A stretch of DNA of 64,000 nucleotides from Variovorax paradoxus (GCF_029919115.1 NZ_CP123990.1:186001-250000); one strand, 5' to 3'. Shown: positions 52,509 to 61,918, counted from the first letter of the stretch. Notes: a model not told the origin generated them from the sequence alone. Translations and numbers: made by a program.

Positions 52509-53453
52509 CTAGATTTCGTAGTGCGATCCCGTCGCTTCGCCGCCCAGAGCCTTTTCGACGACGGCTCGCGTCAACGTGGGTGCGAACGATTCGATGAACG
52601 CATAGACGTACTTGCGCAGGTAGTTGCCGCGCCGCACCGCGAGCTTGGTCAGGTTGATGCCGAAGAGCCGGCCCGCATCGAGTGCGCGCAGCTGCGTGTC
52701 GCGCTCGGCCTCGTAGGCCACGCCGGCCACGATGCCCACGCCCATGCCCAGTTGCACGTAGGTCTTGATCACGTCGGCGTCCATGGCCGACAACACGATG
52801 TTGGGTGCGAGCCCGCGCTGCGCAAACGCCTCGTCGATGCGCGAGCGGCCGGTAAAGCCGGTGTCGTAGGTAATGAGCGGAAAGCGCGCGAGTGCCTCGA
52901 GCGTCAGCGGCGCGTCGAGCAGCGCATGGCCCGGCGGCACCACCACAGAGTGCGTCCAGCGGTAGCAGGGCAGGGCCACTAGCTGGGGGTAATCGCCGAG
53001 CGCTTCGGTTGCAATGCCCACGTCGGCTTCGCCCTCGATCAGCATCTGCGCGATCTGCTTGGGCGAGCCCTGGTGCAGGTGCAGCTTCACGTTGGGAAAC
53101 TGCGCGCGAAATTCCTGCACCGCCACCGGCATTGCATAGCGCGCCTGCGAGTGCGTGGCCGCCACCGAGAGCAGCCCGCTCTGCTGTGCCACGAACTCCT
53201 GTCCCGCATGCCGCAGGTTGCTGCTCTCCATCAGCATGCGCTCGATGATCGGCAGCACATGGCCGCCCGGCTCCGTGAGCCCGGTGAGCCGCTTGCCGGC
53301 GCGCACGAACAGCTCGATGCCCAGTTCTTCCTCCAGTTCGCGGATCTGCCGGCTCACGCCCGGCTGGGAGGTGTGCAGCGTGTTGGCAACCTCGGTCAGG
53401 TTGAAGCCGCAACGAACGGCCTCGCGTACCGAGCGCAGTTGTTGGAAGTTCAT
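52509..53453 (-). CDS. cysB: CysB-type LysR family regulator
   Basis: The 314-aa protein has a LysR winged helix (MNFQQLRSVREAVRCGFNLTE, SQPGVSRQIRELEEELGIEL) and a CysB-like effector domain with THSQARYAMPVAVQEFRAQF. The family binds N-acetylserine or sulfate signals and regulates sulfur assimilation genes. No cys genes are adjacent, so a CysB or Cbl paralogue cannot be told apart. It is divergent from the TetR gene. Confidence 0.88.
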   Translation of the reverse strand: MNFQQLRSVREAVRCGFNLTEVANTLHTSQPGVSRQIRELEEELGIELFVRAGKRLTGLTEPGGHVLPIIERMLMESSNLRHAGQEFVAQQSGLLSVAATHSQARYAMPVAVQEFRAQFPNVKLHLHQGSPKQIAQMLIEGEADVGIATEALGDYPQLVALPCYRWTHSVVVPPGHALLDAPLTLEALARFPLITYDTGFTGRSRIDEAFAQRGLAPNIVLSAMDADVIKTYVQLGMGVGIVAGVAYEAERDTQLRALDAGRLFGINLTKLAVRRGNYLRKYVYAFIESFAPTLTRAVVEKALGGEATGSHYEI

Positions 53454-53623
53454 CTGGCGCGAAGGGATCGGAAGAGGAAGACAGGGAAACGGAAAGTGGC
53501 CCCGAGAAGGCCGCCCGGCGATTCTCGGCAGAAGCGCTTATGCGGGGAACGATGCGTTTGTTGGTTTCACATGAGCAAATCATCTTTGCGGACCTGCTGC
53601 ATTGCGTCCGCAGGTTGATTTGC

Positions 53624-53646
53624 AATTTCGCACGCATGTGCTAAAG
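53624..53646. promoter_or_regulatory. Operator-like dyad upstream of the TetR gene
   Basis: AATTTCGCACGCATGTGCTAAAG contains GCAC-N4-GTGC. Its first 10 bases are identical to the site at 54297-54320. It lies 9 bases before the TetR ATG, so it may be an autoregulatory operator. Confidence 0.65.
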
Positions 53647-53654
53647 TTCCCCGC

Positions 53655-54257
53655 ATGGACGCCAAGACCCAGAAAAGCGAACTCACCCGCACCGCCATCA
53701 TCGGTGCGGCGATGGACGTTGCGCTGACCGAGGGGCTGGAAGCCATCACGCTCCAGGCCGTGGCCAGCCGCCTGGCGCTGTCCAAGAGCGGCGTGTTCTC
53801 CCGCGTGGGCTCGCGCGAGGCGCTGCAGAAGGCCGTCATCGAAGAGTACGGCCGCCGCTTCCTTGCCGACGTGTTCGTGCCCGCCATGCAAAAGCCCAAG
53901 GGCCTTGCGCGGCTCAATGACATTGTCGACCGCTGGATTGCCCGCACCCGCGACATCGAGGCCGAAACCGGCTGCATCTACACGGCGGGCGCTTTCGAAT
54001 ACGACGACCGCGAAGGTGAGCTGCGCGACCTGCTGTTCAGCGAGATCACCCGCTGGCGCGCCGCGCTGCGCCGCACGGTGCTGCAGGCGGTCGACACCGG
54101 CGAACTCCGCGCCGACACCGATGCCGGGCAGGTGGTCAGCGAAATCAACGGCCTCATCATCGGCCTTCTGCACGACGCGCGCTTTCTGCGCGACCCACAG
54201 GCCGCCGAGCGCGCCATGCGCACCTGGCAGAGGCTACTTTCCAGCTACCGCGCCTGA
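53655..54257 (+). CDS. TetR family regulator
   Basis: The 200-aa protein has a TetR helix-turn-helix (TRTAIIGAAMDVALTEGLEA, LALSKSGVFSRVGSREALQKA) and a C-terminal ligand domain of the TetR_C_11 type with IEAETGCIYTAGAFEYDDRE. It probably represses itself and the small-peptide/hydrolase genes, since the same dyad lies before both. The ligand is unknown. ATG 53655 starts the domain. Confidence 0.88.
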   Translation: MDAKTQKSELTRTAIIGAAMDVALTEGLEAITLQAVASRLALSKSGVFSRVGSREALQKAVIEEYGRRFLADVFVPAMQKPKGLARLNDIVDRWIARTRDIEAETGCIYTAGAFEYDDREGELRDLLFSEITRWRAALRRTVLQAVDTGELRADTDAGQVVSEINGLIIGLLHDARFLRDPQAAERAMRTWQRLLSSYRA

Positions 54258-54296
54258 GCCATCGGGCGAGCAGTTTCTTTCGTCTTTCTTTGTCTT

Positions 54297-54320
54297 AATT
54301 TCGCACAGTCGTGCGATAAA
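54297..54320. promoter_or_regulatory. Second copy of the TetR operator-like dyad
   Basis: AATTTCGCAC-AGTC-GTGCGATAAA has 6-bp arms TCGCAC/GTGCGA with a 4-base spacer. It matches the site at 53624-53646 over the first 10 bases. It lies 13 bases before the 37-aa peptide gene. Confidence 0.65.
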
Positions 54321-54333
54321 AAGGAGAAGCACC

Positions 54334-54447
54334 ATGCTGATCATCGCCCTCTGCCTTGCCGTCTACGTGGGCGCCATCGGCGCCGAAACTGTTCGCGATG
54401 CACTGCGCAGCCTGCCGCGCAGCAACGACGACTGGGTCTGGTTCTGA
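54334..54447 (+). CDS. 37-aa single-pass membrane peptide
   Basis: The small product has one hydrophobic helix (LIIALCLAVYVGAIGA) and a charged tail (SLPRSNDDWVWF). AAGGAG lies 7 bases before ATG 54334. The TetR-like operator overlaps its upstream region. It is too short for confident homology; its start, ribosome site and operator argue that it is real. A hydrolase gene follows after 17 bases. Confidence 0.65.
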   Translation: MLIIALCLAVYVGAIGAETVRDALRSLPRSNDDWVWF

Positions 54448-54464
54448 ACGCGGGGGGCCATCGA

Positions 54465-55388
54465 ATGACAAGCACCAGCAGCACCTCCGCGGCAACGCAT
54501 GCCGCGCAATCGAACTACTACCGCGCGAGCCGCCTGATGCGCGCAGTGCGCCTCGGCCTGACCGCTTCGGAGCGCCTCTGGCCCGCATTGGGCGTGCGTG
54601 CGGCCCATCGGCTGTTCGGCACGCCGCTGCCGCTCAAGTGGCTCTACCGCGCGCAGGCGCCCGGCGCAGGATGGCGGCGCGAAGCCTGGAGTTTCGAGAA
54701 CGCGAGCCTCGGGCTTTATCACCTCGCCACGCAGGATTCAGGCGCGGAATCCGCTCCCCTCGTGCTGCTGGTGCACGGCTGGGGCGGCCACGCGGGGCAG
54801 ATGCTGACCCTGGCGGAGGCCGTGGCCCGCGAGGGCCTCCGGCCGGTGCTGCTCGAGCTGCCGGCCCATGGCCGCAGCGCCGGCATGATGAGCAACGCGC
54901 CGCAGTTCGCCCGTGCCATCTCGTACGTGGTGTCGAGGCTGGTCGCAGACGGACATGCAATCCGCGCAGTGGTGGCGCATTCGATGGGCGCCAATGCGCT
55001 CGGGGTGGCCGCTGCGCAGGGCCTGCTCGCCGAGCGGCTGGTGCTGCTCGCCCCACCGGCTTCGGCGCGCGAATTCACACGCTACTTCGCGCACACATTC
55101 GGGCTGAGGGAGACAACGCGGCTCGCCATGCAGCGGCTGTTCGAGGCGCAGGAAGGCTTCTTGATGGCGCAGCTCGAGCCGCCCGCCGTCGGGCCGCGCA
55201 TCGTGCAGCCGACGCTGATCGTGCATGACCGGGACGACCGCGTGAACCGGTTCGCCGACGCGGAGGCCTACCGCGATGCAATCAAGGGGGCGCAGCTGGT
55301 GGCCACGCAGGGGCTGGGGCACCGCCGCATCCTCAAGGAGGAGGGCGTGGTCCAGCAGGTGACGCGCTTCATTGCGCGTGGGGACTGA
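54465..55388 (+). CDS. Alpha/beta hydrolase
   Basis: The 307-aa protein has LVHGWGGHAGQMLTLAEAV with the oxyanion His-Gly near residue 103, nucleophile Ser in AHSMGANALGVA near 171, an Asp in VHDRDDRVNR near 254 and His in GLGHRRILKEE. It lacks a signal peptide. Its substrate is unknown. It follows the 37-aa peptide gene after 17 bases and is probably regulated by the upstream TetR. Confidence 0.87.
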   Translation: MTSTSSTSAATHAAQSNYYRASRLMRAVRLGLTASERLWPALGVRAAHRLFGTPLPLKWLYRAQAPGAGWRREAWSFENASLGLYHLATQDSGAESAPLVLLVHGWGGHAGQMLTLAEAVAREGLRPVLLELPAHGRSAGMMSNAPQFARAISYVVSRLVADGHAIRAVVAHSMGANALGVAAAQGLLAERLVLLAPPASAREFTRYFAHTFGLRETTRLAMQRLFEAQEGFLMAQLEPPAVGPRIVQPTLIVHDRDDRVNRFADAEAYRDAIKGAQLVATQGLGHRRILKEEGVVQQVTRFIARGD

Positions 55389-55435
55389 CCGAAAGCCGCA
55401 GGCCGTGCGGGTTGCGCGGCCCGCAAGGCAGGCGC

Positions 55436-55714
55436 TCAGCGCGCCGGCGTGGGCGAGGCGTCGGGCAGTTCGATCTTGATGTCGAGCACTTCGAGGTCGT
55501 CCTGCTTTTCCAGGTGAACCTTGATGTCCTCGGCATTGATCTTCACGTATTTGGAGATCACCGCCATCAGCTCGCGCTGGAGGTCGGGCAGGTAGTCGGG
55601 GCGCTTCTTGCCGCTGAGGCTGGACCGCTCGTGCGCGAGGATGATCTGCAGCCGCTCTTTGGCGACGCTGGCCGTCTTCTTCTTTTCGCCGAGCAGGAAC
55701 GAGAAAAAGGACAT
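55436..55714 (-). CDS. minE: Cell division topological specificity factor MinE
   Basis: The 92-aa protein has the membrane-targeting N-terminus ([20 protein letters not shown]), the anti-MinCD helix ([14 protein letters not shown]) and the C-terminal topological specificity domain. It drives the MinD oscillation that places the division site at midcell. It follows minD by 3 bases in the minC-minD-minE operon. Confidence 0.97.
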   Translation of the reverse strand: MSFFSFLLGEKKKTASVAKERLQIILAHERSSLSGKKRPDYLPDLQRELMAVISKYVKINAEDIKVHLEKQDDLEVLDIKIELPDASPTPAR

Positions 55715-55717
55715 GGC

Positions 55718-56533
55718 CTACTTGCCTCCAAAGATTCGCTTGAAGAAGCCCGGCTTTTCCGCATCGACGAAGCGCATCGGGCGGTCTTCGCCCAGGAAGC
55801 GCGCGACCACGTCGCTGTAGGCCTTGGCCACGTCGGTGTCCTTGTCGTGGATGGCAGGCACGCCCTGGTTGGATGCCTGCAGCACGCTTTCGGATTCGGG
55901 AATGACGCCGATCAGCTTGATGCGCAGGATGTCCTGGATGTCTTCCAGCGAGAGCATCTGGCCGCCGGCCACGCGGTTGGGGTTGTAGCGGGTGATCAGC
56001 AGGTGCTCCTTGATGGGGTCGCCGCCTTCCTTCGCCCGCTTGGTCTTGCTGCTCAGCATGCCCAGGATGCGGTCGGAGTCGCGCACCGAGGATACCTCGG
56101 GGTTGGTCACCACCAGCGCCTCGTCGGCAAAGTGCATGGCCATCATCGCGCCGGTTTCGATGCCCGCGGGCGAGTCGCAAACGATGTAGTCGAACTCCAT
56201 GGCGGCCAGGTCGTTCAGCACCTTTTCAACGCCTTCTTGCGTCAGGGCTTCCTTGTCGCGCGTCTGCGAGGCGGCCAGCACGAAGAGGTTGTCGCATTGC
56301 TTGTCCTTGATGAGCGCCTGGCTCAGGTTGGCTTCGCCCTGGATCACGTTGATCAGGTCGTACACCACGCGGCGCTCGCATCCCATGATCAGGTCGAGGT
56401 TGCGCAGGCCCACGTCGAAGTCGATCACCGCCGTCTTCTTGCCCGCGAGCGCGAGGCCCGACGCAAAGCTGGCGCTCGTCGTGGTCTTGCCGACGCCGCC
56501 CTTGCCTGAGGTCACCACCACAATTTTGGCCAT
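55718..56533 (-). CDS. minD: Septum site-determining ATPase MinD
   Basis: The 271-aa protein begins KIVVVTSGKGGVGKTTTSAS with the deviant Walker A. It has VIDFDVGLRNLDLIMG, CDSPAGIETGAMMA and the C-terminal membrane-targeting amphipathic helix (KPGFFKRIFGGK). ATG 56533 is preferred over 56539 because AAGGA is 6 bases upstream of it. It recruits MinC to the membrane and is stimulated by MinE. It is the middle gene of minCDE. Confidence 0.97.
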   Translation of the reverse strand: MAKIVVVTSGKGGVGKTTTSASFASGLALAGKKTAVIDFDVGLRNLDLIMGCERRVVYDLINVIQGEANLSQALIKDKQCDNLFVLAASQTRDKEALTQEGVEKVLNDLAAMEFDYIVCDSPAGIETGAMMAMHFADEALVVTNPEVSSVRDSDRILGMLSSKTKRAKEGGDPIKEHLLITRYNPNRVAGGQMLSLEDIQDILRIKLIGVIPESESVLQASNQGVPAIHDKDTDVAKAYSDVVARFLGEDRPMRFVDAEKPGFFKRIFGGK

Positions 56534-56591
56534 GGCCATTCCTTCTTGTTTCGATTCGGTTGTTGGTTTTTAAGATTCGCCGCGTGCCCGG

Positions 56592-57368
56592 TCAGGGAAT
56601 CGCGTCGATCACTAGCTTTTTGCCATCGAGGCGTATTTGCGCAGGCTTGCCGAGCACGGGGTCGGGCAGCGGCACTTCGTTGGTGCGGTAAATGCCCGCA
56701 ATGGCCACCAGCTGCGCTTCCATGCAGGTCGAGAAAATGCGCGCCTCGGTGTTGCCGCGGGCGCCGGCAATCGCCTTGCCTCGCAGCGGCGCATACACGT
56801 GCACGTTGCCGTCGGCGATGACTTCGGCGCCAAAGCTCACCACTGCGGTCACCACCACGTCGCCGCCGCGGGCGTAGACCTGCTGGCCCGAGCGCAGCGG
56901 CTTGTCGATCACCAGGGTGCCATTGGCGGGCACCGGCACTTCGCGCACGATTTGCGGGGCCTCGCTGGCAGTGGTTGCGGGCGCGGCTGGCGGGGCCGGG
57001 GCGCGCGGCGCGGGCGCCACCGGCATGGCCGTCAGCGAGAGGCCGGCCGCGCGGGCCGCGGCATTCTGGGCGTCGTTGCCCCCGCGCACCGCAATGGGTT
57101 GCGTCTGGTGGCGCGCCAAGAGGCCGCGCAGCGCCGCAAAGTCGAGCTCGGCGGGTTCCTCGCCGCTCTCTTCGTCGGGCTGCAGCTGCGAGAGGTCGAT
57201 GACCACCGGCTCCTGCTCGAAGAAATCGGGCGAGTCGGCCAGTTGCGCATCGAGTGCCTCGGCCAGCACGGCCAGGTCGGCCGTCTTGAGGATCACTGCA
57301 ATCAGCGGCAGCGTGGCGCTTTTGAATTCGAAAACCGCCTTGGTGCGCGCGGCGGAGACATCGGCCAT
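56592..57368 (-). CDS. minC: Septum site-determining protein MinC
   Basis: The 258-aa protein has an N-terminal FtsZ-inhibiting domain (residues 1-110, with FEFKSATLPLIAVILKT). An Ala/Pro linker follows (APAPRAPAPPAAPATT). The C-terminal beta-helical MinD-binding domain has VYARGGDVVVTAVVSFGAEV and GRAIAGARGNTEARIF-like sequence. It blocks FtsZ polymerisation at the poles. ATG 57368 is chosen as the domain start; earlier codons are unsupported. Confidence 0.96.
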   Translation of the reverse strand: MADVSAARTKAVFEFKSATLPLIAVILKTADLAVLAEALDAQLADSPDFFEQEPVVIDLSQLQPDEESGEEPAELDFAALRGLLARHQTQPIAVRGGNDAQNAAARAAGLSLTAMPVAPAPRAPAPPAAPATTASEAPQIVREVPVPANGTLVIDKPLRSGQQVYARGGDVVVTAVVSFGAEVIADGNVHVYAPLRGKAIAGARGNTEARIFSTCMEAQLVAIAGIYRTNEVPLPDPVLGKPAQIRLDGKKLVIDAIP

Positions 57369-57489
57369 TGGAAAACGTCGGTGCGAAAAGCGTTGGAGTC
57401 TAACGGGCGCGGGCTTCGGGCCGGCGACCGGCCCCTGCATCAATCACCCGCAACAACACTTCTTGCACGGCGTTTCACTTTCAAGGCGC

Positions 57490-58776
57490 TCAGGCGTTGC
57501 GCGATCGGCCGAGCAATGCGTAAAGAATGATCGCGCCGAAAGTGGCGGTTCCGATGCCGCCCAGAGCAAAGTCGCCGAACTTCAAGGTGAAGTCGGCGGT
57601 GCCGATGATCAGCGTGATCGCGGCCACGATCAGGTTCTTGTTCTGCGAGAAGTCGACCCGGTTATCGACCCAGATCTTGGCGCCTGCAATGGCAATGAGG
57701 CCGAACACCACGATGCTCACGCCGCCCATCACCGGCAGCGGAATTGCCTGGATCAGCGCGCCGAACTTCGGGCTGAAGCCCAGCACCAGCGCAATGACCG
57801 CGGCCACCACGAACACCGCCGTCGAATAGATGCGCGTGGCCGCCATCACGCCGATGTTCTCGGCATAAGTGGTGACGCCCGTGCCGCCGGCCGCGCCGCT
57901 CACCACCGTGGCAATGCCGTCGCCGATGAAGGCGCGGCCTATGTAGGGGTCGAGATTGCGGCCCGTCATGGCCGTGACCGCCTTCAGGTGGCCGAGGTTT
58001 TCCGCCACCAGGATGATGGCCACGGGAGCGATGAGAAGCATGGCGTTGGCCGTGAACACCGGCGCGGTGAAGGTCGGCAGGCCGAACCACGCCGCATTGG
58101 CGATGCCGCTCAGGTCCACCGGCTTGCCCAGCCCCATGCCGTTGGTCAGCGCCGCATACACCACCGTCGCCAGGATGAGCCCGACCAGGATCAGCAGGCG
58201 CTGCAGCATGCCGCGCGTGAACACCGCCACCAGTCCCACGCAGAGAAAGGTCACGGCCTGCATCCAGGCGTCGAAGTTGCCGGCGGCCATGTTCTTGACC
58301 GGGACGCTCGCCAGGTTGAGCCCGATCACCGCCACCACGGCCCCGGTAACCACCGGCGGCATGAAGCGTTCGATCCACCCCGTGCCAACGGCCTGCACGA
58401 TGGCGCCGATGAGGATGTAGATCACCCCGCACGCCACGATGCCGCCCAGCGCCACCGCAATGTTGGTATTGGGGCCCTTGCCCGCATAGCCGCTGGCTGC
58501 AATGACCACGCCGATGAAAGCGAAGCTCGAGCCCAGGTAGCTGGGTACCTTGCCGCCCGTCACCAGGAAGAAGATGAGCGTGCCGATGCCGCTCATCAAA
58601 ATGGCGATGTTCGGGTTGAAGCCCATGAGGATGGGCGCCAGCACCGTGGCGCCGAACATCGCAATGACGTGCTGCACGCCCATGGCGCCGGTCTGCAGCC
58701 AGGGCAGGCGTTCGTCGGGCGCGACCACGCTGCCCTCGGTGGCGGCGACTTCGCGCCAGCTGAATAGATTGCTCAT
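57490..58776 (-). CDS. Uracil/xanthine permease (NCS2 family, UraA-like)
   Basis: The 428-aa transporter has about 14 hydrophobic helices and the NCS2 motifs: VQHVIAMFGATVLAPILMGF, AENLGHLKAVTAMTGRNLDP with the substrate-binding Glu, and GGTGVTTYAENIGVMA. It imports uracil or a related base with a proton. No adjacent pyrimidine genes indicate the base. ATG 58776 is the natural start. Confidence 0.92.
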   Translation of the reverse strand: MSNLFSWREVAATEGSVVAPDERLPWLQTGAMGVQHVIAMFGATVLAPILMGFNPNIAILMSGIGTLIFFLVTGGKVPSYLGSSFAFIGVVIAASGYAGKGPNTNIAVALGGIVACGVIYILIGAIVQAVGTGWIERFMPPVVTGAVVAVIGLNLASVPVKNMAAGNFDAWMQAVTFLCVGLVAVFTRGMLQRLLILVGLILATVVYAALTNGMGLGKPVDLSGIANAAWFGLPTFTAPVFTANAMLLIAPVAIILVAENLGHLKAVTAMTGRNLDPYIGRAFIGDGIATVVSGAAGGTGVTTYAENIGVMAATRIYSTAVFVVAAVIALVLGFSPKFGALIQAIPLPVMGGVSIVVFGLIAIAGAKIWVDNRVDFSQNKNLIVAAITLIIGTADFTLKFGDFALGGIGTATFGAIILYALLGRSRNA

Positions 58777-58839
58777 GAGTGGTTATCTCCTCGATGGTTT
58801 TATGTGCCCGGTGGGCTTCTTTCGGCCGCTCTTCAATCG

Positions 58840-59262
58840 CTAGCGCGGCGGCAGCACCGCCATTGTGATGCGCGAGACGCAGGTCAGGTCGCCGGCATCG
58901 TTGGTCATGTCGATCTGCCACACCTGCGTGGTGCGCCCGCGGTGCACCGGCCGTGCCGTGCCGGTGACCCAGCCGCTGGTGGCCGAGCGAATGTGGTTGG
59001 CGTTGATGTCCAGGCCCACCGCCCGGTCGCCTTCGGGGGCGGAGTAGTGCGCGCCGCATGAGCCCAGCGTTTCGGCCAGCACCACCGACACGCCGCCGTG
59101 CAAGATGCCGTAGGGCTGGCGCGTGCGCTCGTCCACCGGCACGCGGGCGCGGATGAAGTCGTCGCCCACCTCCAGGAATTCCATGCCCAGCGTGGAAACG
59201 GCGGTGTTGACGTGGTTGCGGGTCAGCTCTTCGACCGAGATCTCTTTCTTCCAGATTCGCAT
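58840..59262 (-). CDS. Hotdog-fold thioesterase (PaaI/EntH-like)
   Basis: The 140-aa single hotdog domain has the family core QPYGILHGGVSVVLAETLGS near residue 50, with the active Asn/His-Gly and Glu positions. It also has DINANHIRSATSGWVTGTA. It hydrolyses acyl-CoA or aryl-CoA thioesters in the cytoplasm. It lies upstream of the permease, in the same direction, with a 63-base gap. Confidence 0.9.
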   Translation of the reverse strand: MRIWKKEISVEELTRNHVNTAVSTLGMEFLEVGDDFIRARVPVDERTRQPYGILHGGVSVVLAETLGSCGAHYSAPEGDRAVGLDINANHIRSATSGWVTGTARPVHRGRTTQVWQIDMTNDAGDLTCVSRITMAVLPPR

Positions 59263-59346
59263 TCGTTTTCTCCAGTACGGATGTGCTGGAAACTATAGCG
59301 ATGGCGGCTGACAATGGCAGTCTCCTTTGCGTGCTAACTTGCTGCG

Positions 59347-60687
59347 ATGAAGCACCCTCTCAGACGCTGGCTGGCCGGCATTGCCGTGGTCCTGTTGATC
59401 GGGGCCGGGGTGCTGGTATGGGTGGTGAGCACCCGCTTGCCCAGCGACGAAGAGGTGGCGGTACGAATTTCCGAAGCCTTCGAGAAGCGCTTTGGCGTCG
59501 GCCTCAAGGTGGGCGGTGCGCATTGGTCGCTGCTGCCGGCGCCGGTGCTCGTGCTTTCCGACGTTTCTACCGACCAGCCCCGCCCGATCACGCTGCGCCG
59601 CATCACGGTGCAGCTCAAGCTCAGGGAACTGCTCGGCCGGGTCGTCGCCGTGGACGAAGCCGAGATCGAAAGCCTGGTGCTGCCGCGCGAATCGTTTCGC
59701 GCGTTTCGCGGCAAGGAGCCCAAGCCGAAGGAGGCCGGCAACATCGTCGCGTTGCCTTCGCCCTGGACGCTGGCCCCCGTGCCGCTCGAAAAGCTGCGCT
59801 GGCGCGACGTCGTCTGGATCGACCGGCGCGACATTGCGCTGGCCTACGACGGAGAGATCAGCTTCGACGCCAACTGGCGCCCGCGCCAGGCGCGCCTCGA
59901 ACGCGCCGGCGCATCGCCTCCCGCCCGCTTGCGCCTTGACCGCGCGGCCGCAGGGCAAGACCGGTGGCGCACCCGCATCGACGTGGGCGGCGGCACGTGG
60001 AACGGCGTCACCCTGCTGGAAGCGCAGCCGGAGGACAAGCTGCGCCTGTCGGCCGAGCTGGAGCCCCGGCAAGTCGACATCGAAGGCCTGGTGCAAGCCT
60101 TCGGACGGCGCACTGCAGTCGCCGGCAAGGTCTCGGGCTTTTCCACGCTGGTGGCCGAAGCCGGCGACCTGGGCGGGCTGGTCCGCGGCATGCGTACGCG
60201 CACCACCTTTTCGGTTCGCCCCGCCACACTCACCGGGCTGGACCTTGCCAAGACAGTGCTTACCGCGGGCACGGACCGCAGCGGCACCACGCCGCTCGAC
60301 GAGCTCACCGGCACCCTCGAAACGCAGGGCACCGAAGACGGCATCGTGCTGCGCTACACCAACCTGAAGGCGCGCTCGGGCGTGCTCACCGCCAGCGGCA
60401 ACCTGCGGTTCTTCAACCGCAAGCTGGACGGCGAACTGGCGGTCGACCTGGTCGACGGCGTCGTGGGGATGCCGCTCAAGATCGGCGGCACCGCCAGCGA
60501 CCCGCAGATTTCACTCACGGGCGGCGCGCTGGCCGGCGCCGCGGTCGGCAGCGCGGTCCTGCCGGGCGTGGGCACGGCCATTGGCGCGCGCCTGGGGCAG
60601 CAGGTGGAAAAGCTGTTCGGCACGGAGGCACCCGCCAAAAAAGCGGCCCCTGCACCCCGAAAGCAGGGCGCTACGCCAGTTCGTTGA
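59347..60687 (+). CDS. AsmA-like protein
   Basis: The 446-aa protein has an N-terminal membrane helix (WLAGIAVVLLIGAGVLVWVV). The AsmA N-terminal domain follows (ISEAFEKRFGVGLKVGGAHW, LPAPVLVLSDVS). The C-terminal part has the beta-strand pattern ASGNLRFFNRKLDGELAVDL and a final Ala/Lys tail. AsmA-like proteins span the periplasm and are linked to phospholipid transport and outer-membrane assembly. Its 3' end overlaps the amidohydrolase 3' end by 17 bases (convergent). Confidence 0.85.
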   Translation: MKHPLRRWLAGIAVVLLIGAGVLVWVVSTRLPSDEEVAVRISEAFEKRFGVGLKVGGAHWSLLPAPVLVLSDVSTDQPRPITLRRITVQLKLRELLGRVVAVDEAEIESLVLPRESFRAFRGKEPKPKEAGNIVALPSPWTLAPVPLEKLRWRDVVWIDRRDIALAYDGEISFDANWRPRQARLERAGASPPARLRLDRAAAGQDRWRTRIDVGGGTWNGVTLLEAQPEDKLRLSAELEPRQVDIEGLVQAFGRRTAVAGKVSGFSTLVAEAGDLGGLVRGMRTRTTFSVRPATLTGLDLAKTVLTAGTDRSGTTPLDELTGTLETQGTEDGIVLRYTNLKARSGVLTASGNLRFFNRKLDGELAVDLVDGVVGMPLKIGGTASDPQISLTGGALAGAAVGSAVLPGVGTAIGARLGQQVEKLFGTEAPAKKAAPAPRKQGATPVR

Positions 60688-61918
60688 ACTGGATCACGCC
60701 CTCCTTCATGACCAGCGGAATGCGCTCGCCTTGCCCCAGCAGGCACGAAACGTCGCGCAGCGGATTGCCGTCGACAACCAGGACGTCGGCGAGCGCACCC
60801 GGCACCAGGCGGCCCAGGCGCTCCGGCAGGCCCAACACTTCGGCGCCGATGACGGTGGCACTGGCAATGGCCTCGGCGGGCGATAGCACCTCGGCACGCA
60901 GGCGAAACTCGTCGCTCTGCAGCCGCTGCGATTCGCCCAGCAGGTCGGAGCCGAAGCCCATCTTCACGCCCGCCGCCTTGTAGATCTCCAGCGAGCGCAG
61001 GCCCGCCTCGCGCACGTCGGCCACCTTGGCGACGCTCTCCTTGGGCAGGCCGAAGCTCTCACCCTCGTTGGCCAGCGCGTCGTAGGTAACCAGCGTCGGC
61101 ACCGCGTAGGCGCCCATTTGCGCCATGAGAGCCGCGGTGGGCGCGTCGACCAGGTTGCCGTGCTCGATGGTGCGCACGCCGCAGCGCACGGCCCTGGCAA
61201 TGGCCTCCGCGGTGTAGGCATGGGCCAGCACATAGGTGCCGCGCGCCCGCGCTTCCTCGACGATGGCGCGGATCTCGTCCTCGCTGTAGCCGAAAGCGCC
61301 AACGGGGTCGGTCGGCGAGGCCACGCCGCCCGAGGCCATGATCTTGATCTGATCGGCGCCCATCTGCAGCTCTTCGCGCACCGCCCGGCGTACGGCGTCG
61401 ACGCCGTCGACCACGCGTGCCAGCGCGCCCACCCGCACGCAGGTCGGGCAGGGGGCGTTGGGGTCGAGAAAATCGGAGCGCGCCCGCATGTCGCCGTGAC
61501 CGCCCGTCTGGCTCAGTGCGCGGCCCGAGACGAACAGGCGCGGCCCCTGGGCCAACCCCGATTCGACCGCCTGCTTGAACGCGAACCCCGCGCCGCCCGC
61601 ATCGCGCACCGTGGTGAACCCGCGGCGCAGCATTCCGCGCAGCATGGGCACGCTGCGCAGCGTAATGAGCACGTTCGGCATGTGCACCTGCCGCGCAAGG
61701 TTGAGCTCCACCGCAATCACGTGCACGTGCAGGTCGATGAGGCCCGGCATCAGCGTCTTGCCCTTCAGGTCGATGACCCGCGCCGCCTTGCTCTGGAGCG
61801 GCTTGTCGGAGACCTCGCGCACCACCCCGCCCTCGACCAGGAGGTCGTGGCCTTCCAGCAGCTCGGCGCGCAGCGGATCGAGCAGGGAGGCGTTCTTGAA
61901 AAGCACCGCGTCGGTCAT
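60671..61918 (-). CDS. Amidohydrolase (Xaa-Pro dipeptidase-like)
   Basis: The 415-aa metal-dependent hydrolase has GLIDLHVHV with the HxH metal ligands near residue 62. It has VLAHAYTAEAIARAVRCGVR with a His, TIEHGNLVD with another His, and MGFGSDLLGE with the metal Asp. The substrate is unknown; imidazolonepropionase- and dipeptidase-type relatives are likely. Its ATG overlaps the GAF gene stop by 4 bases. It is the last gene of an MFS-GAF-amidohydrolase operon. Confidence 0.88.
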   Translation of the reverse strand: MTDAVLFKNASLLDPLRAELLEGHDLLVEGGVVREVSDKPLQSKAARVIDLKGKTLMPGLIDLHVHVIAVELNLARQVHMPNVLITLRSVPMLRGMLRRGFTTVRDAGGAGFAFKQAVESGLAQGPRLFVSGRALSQTGGHGDMRARSDFLDPNAPCPTCVRVGALARVVDGVDAVRRAVREELQMGADQIKIMASGGVASPTDPVGAFGYSEDEIRAIVEEARARGTYVLAHAYTAEAIARAVRCGVRTIEHGNLVDAPTAALMAQMGAYAVPTLVTYDALANEGESFGLPKESVAKVADVREAGLRSLEIYKAAGVKMGFGSDLLGESQRLQSDEFRLRAEVLSPAEAIASATVIGAEVLGLPERLGRLVPGALADVLVVDGNPLRDVSCLLGQGERIPLVMKEGVIQFNELA

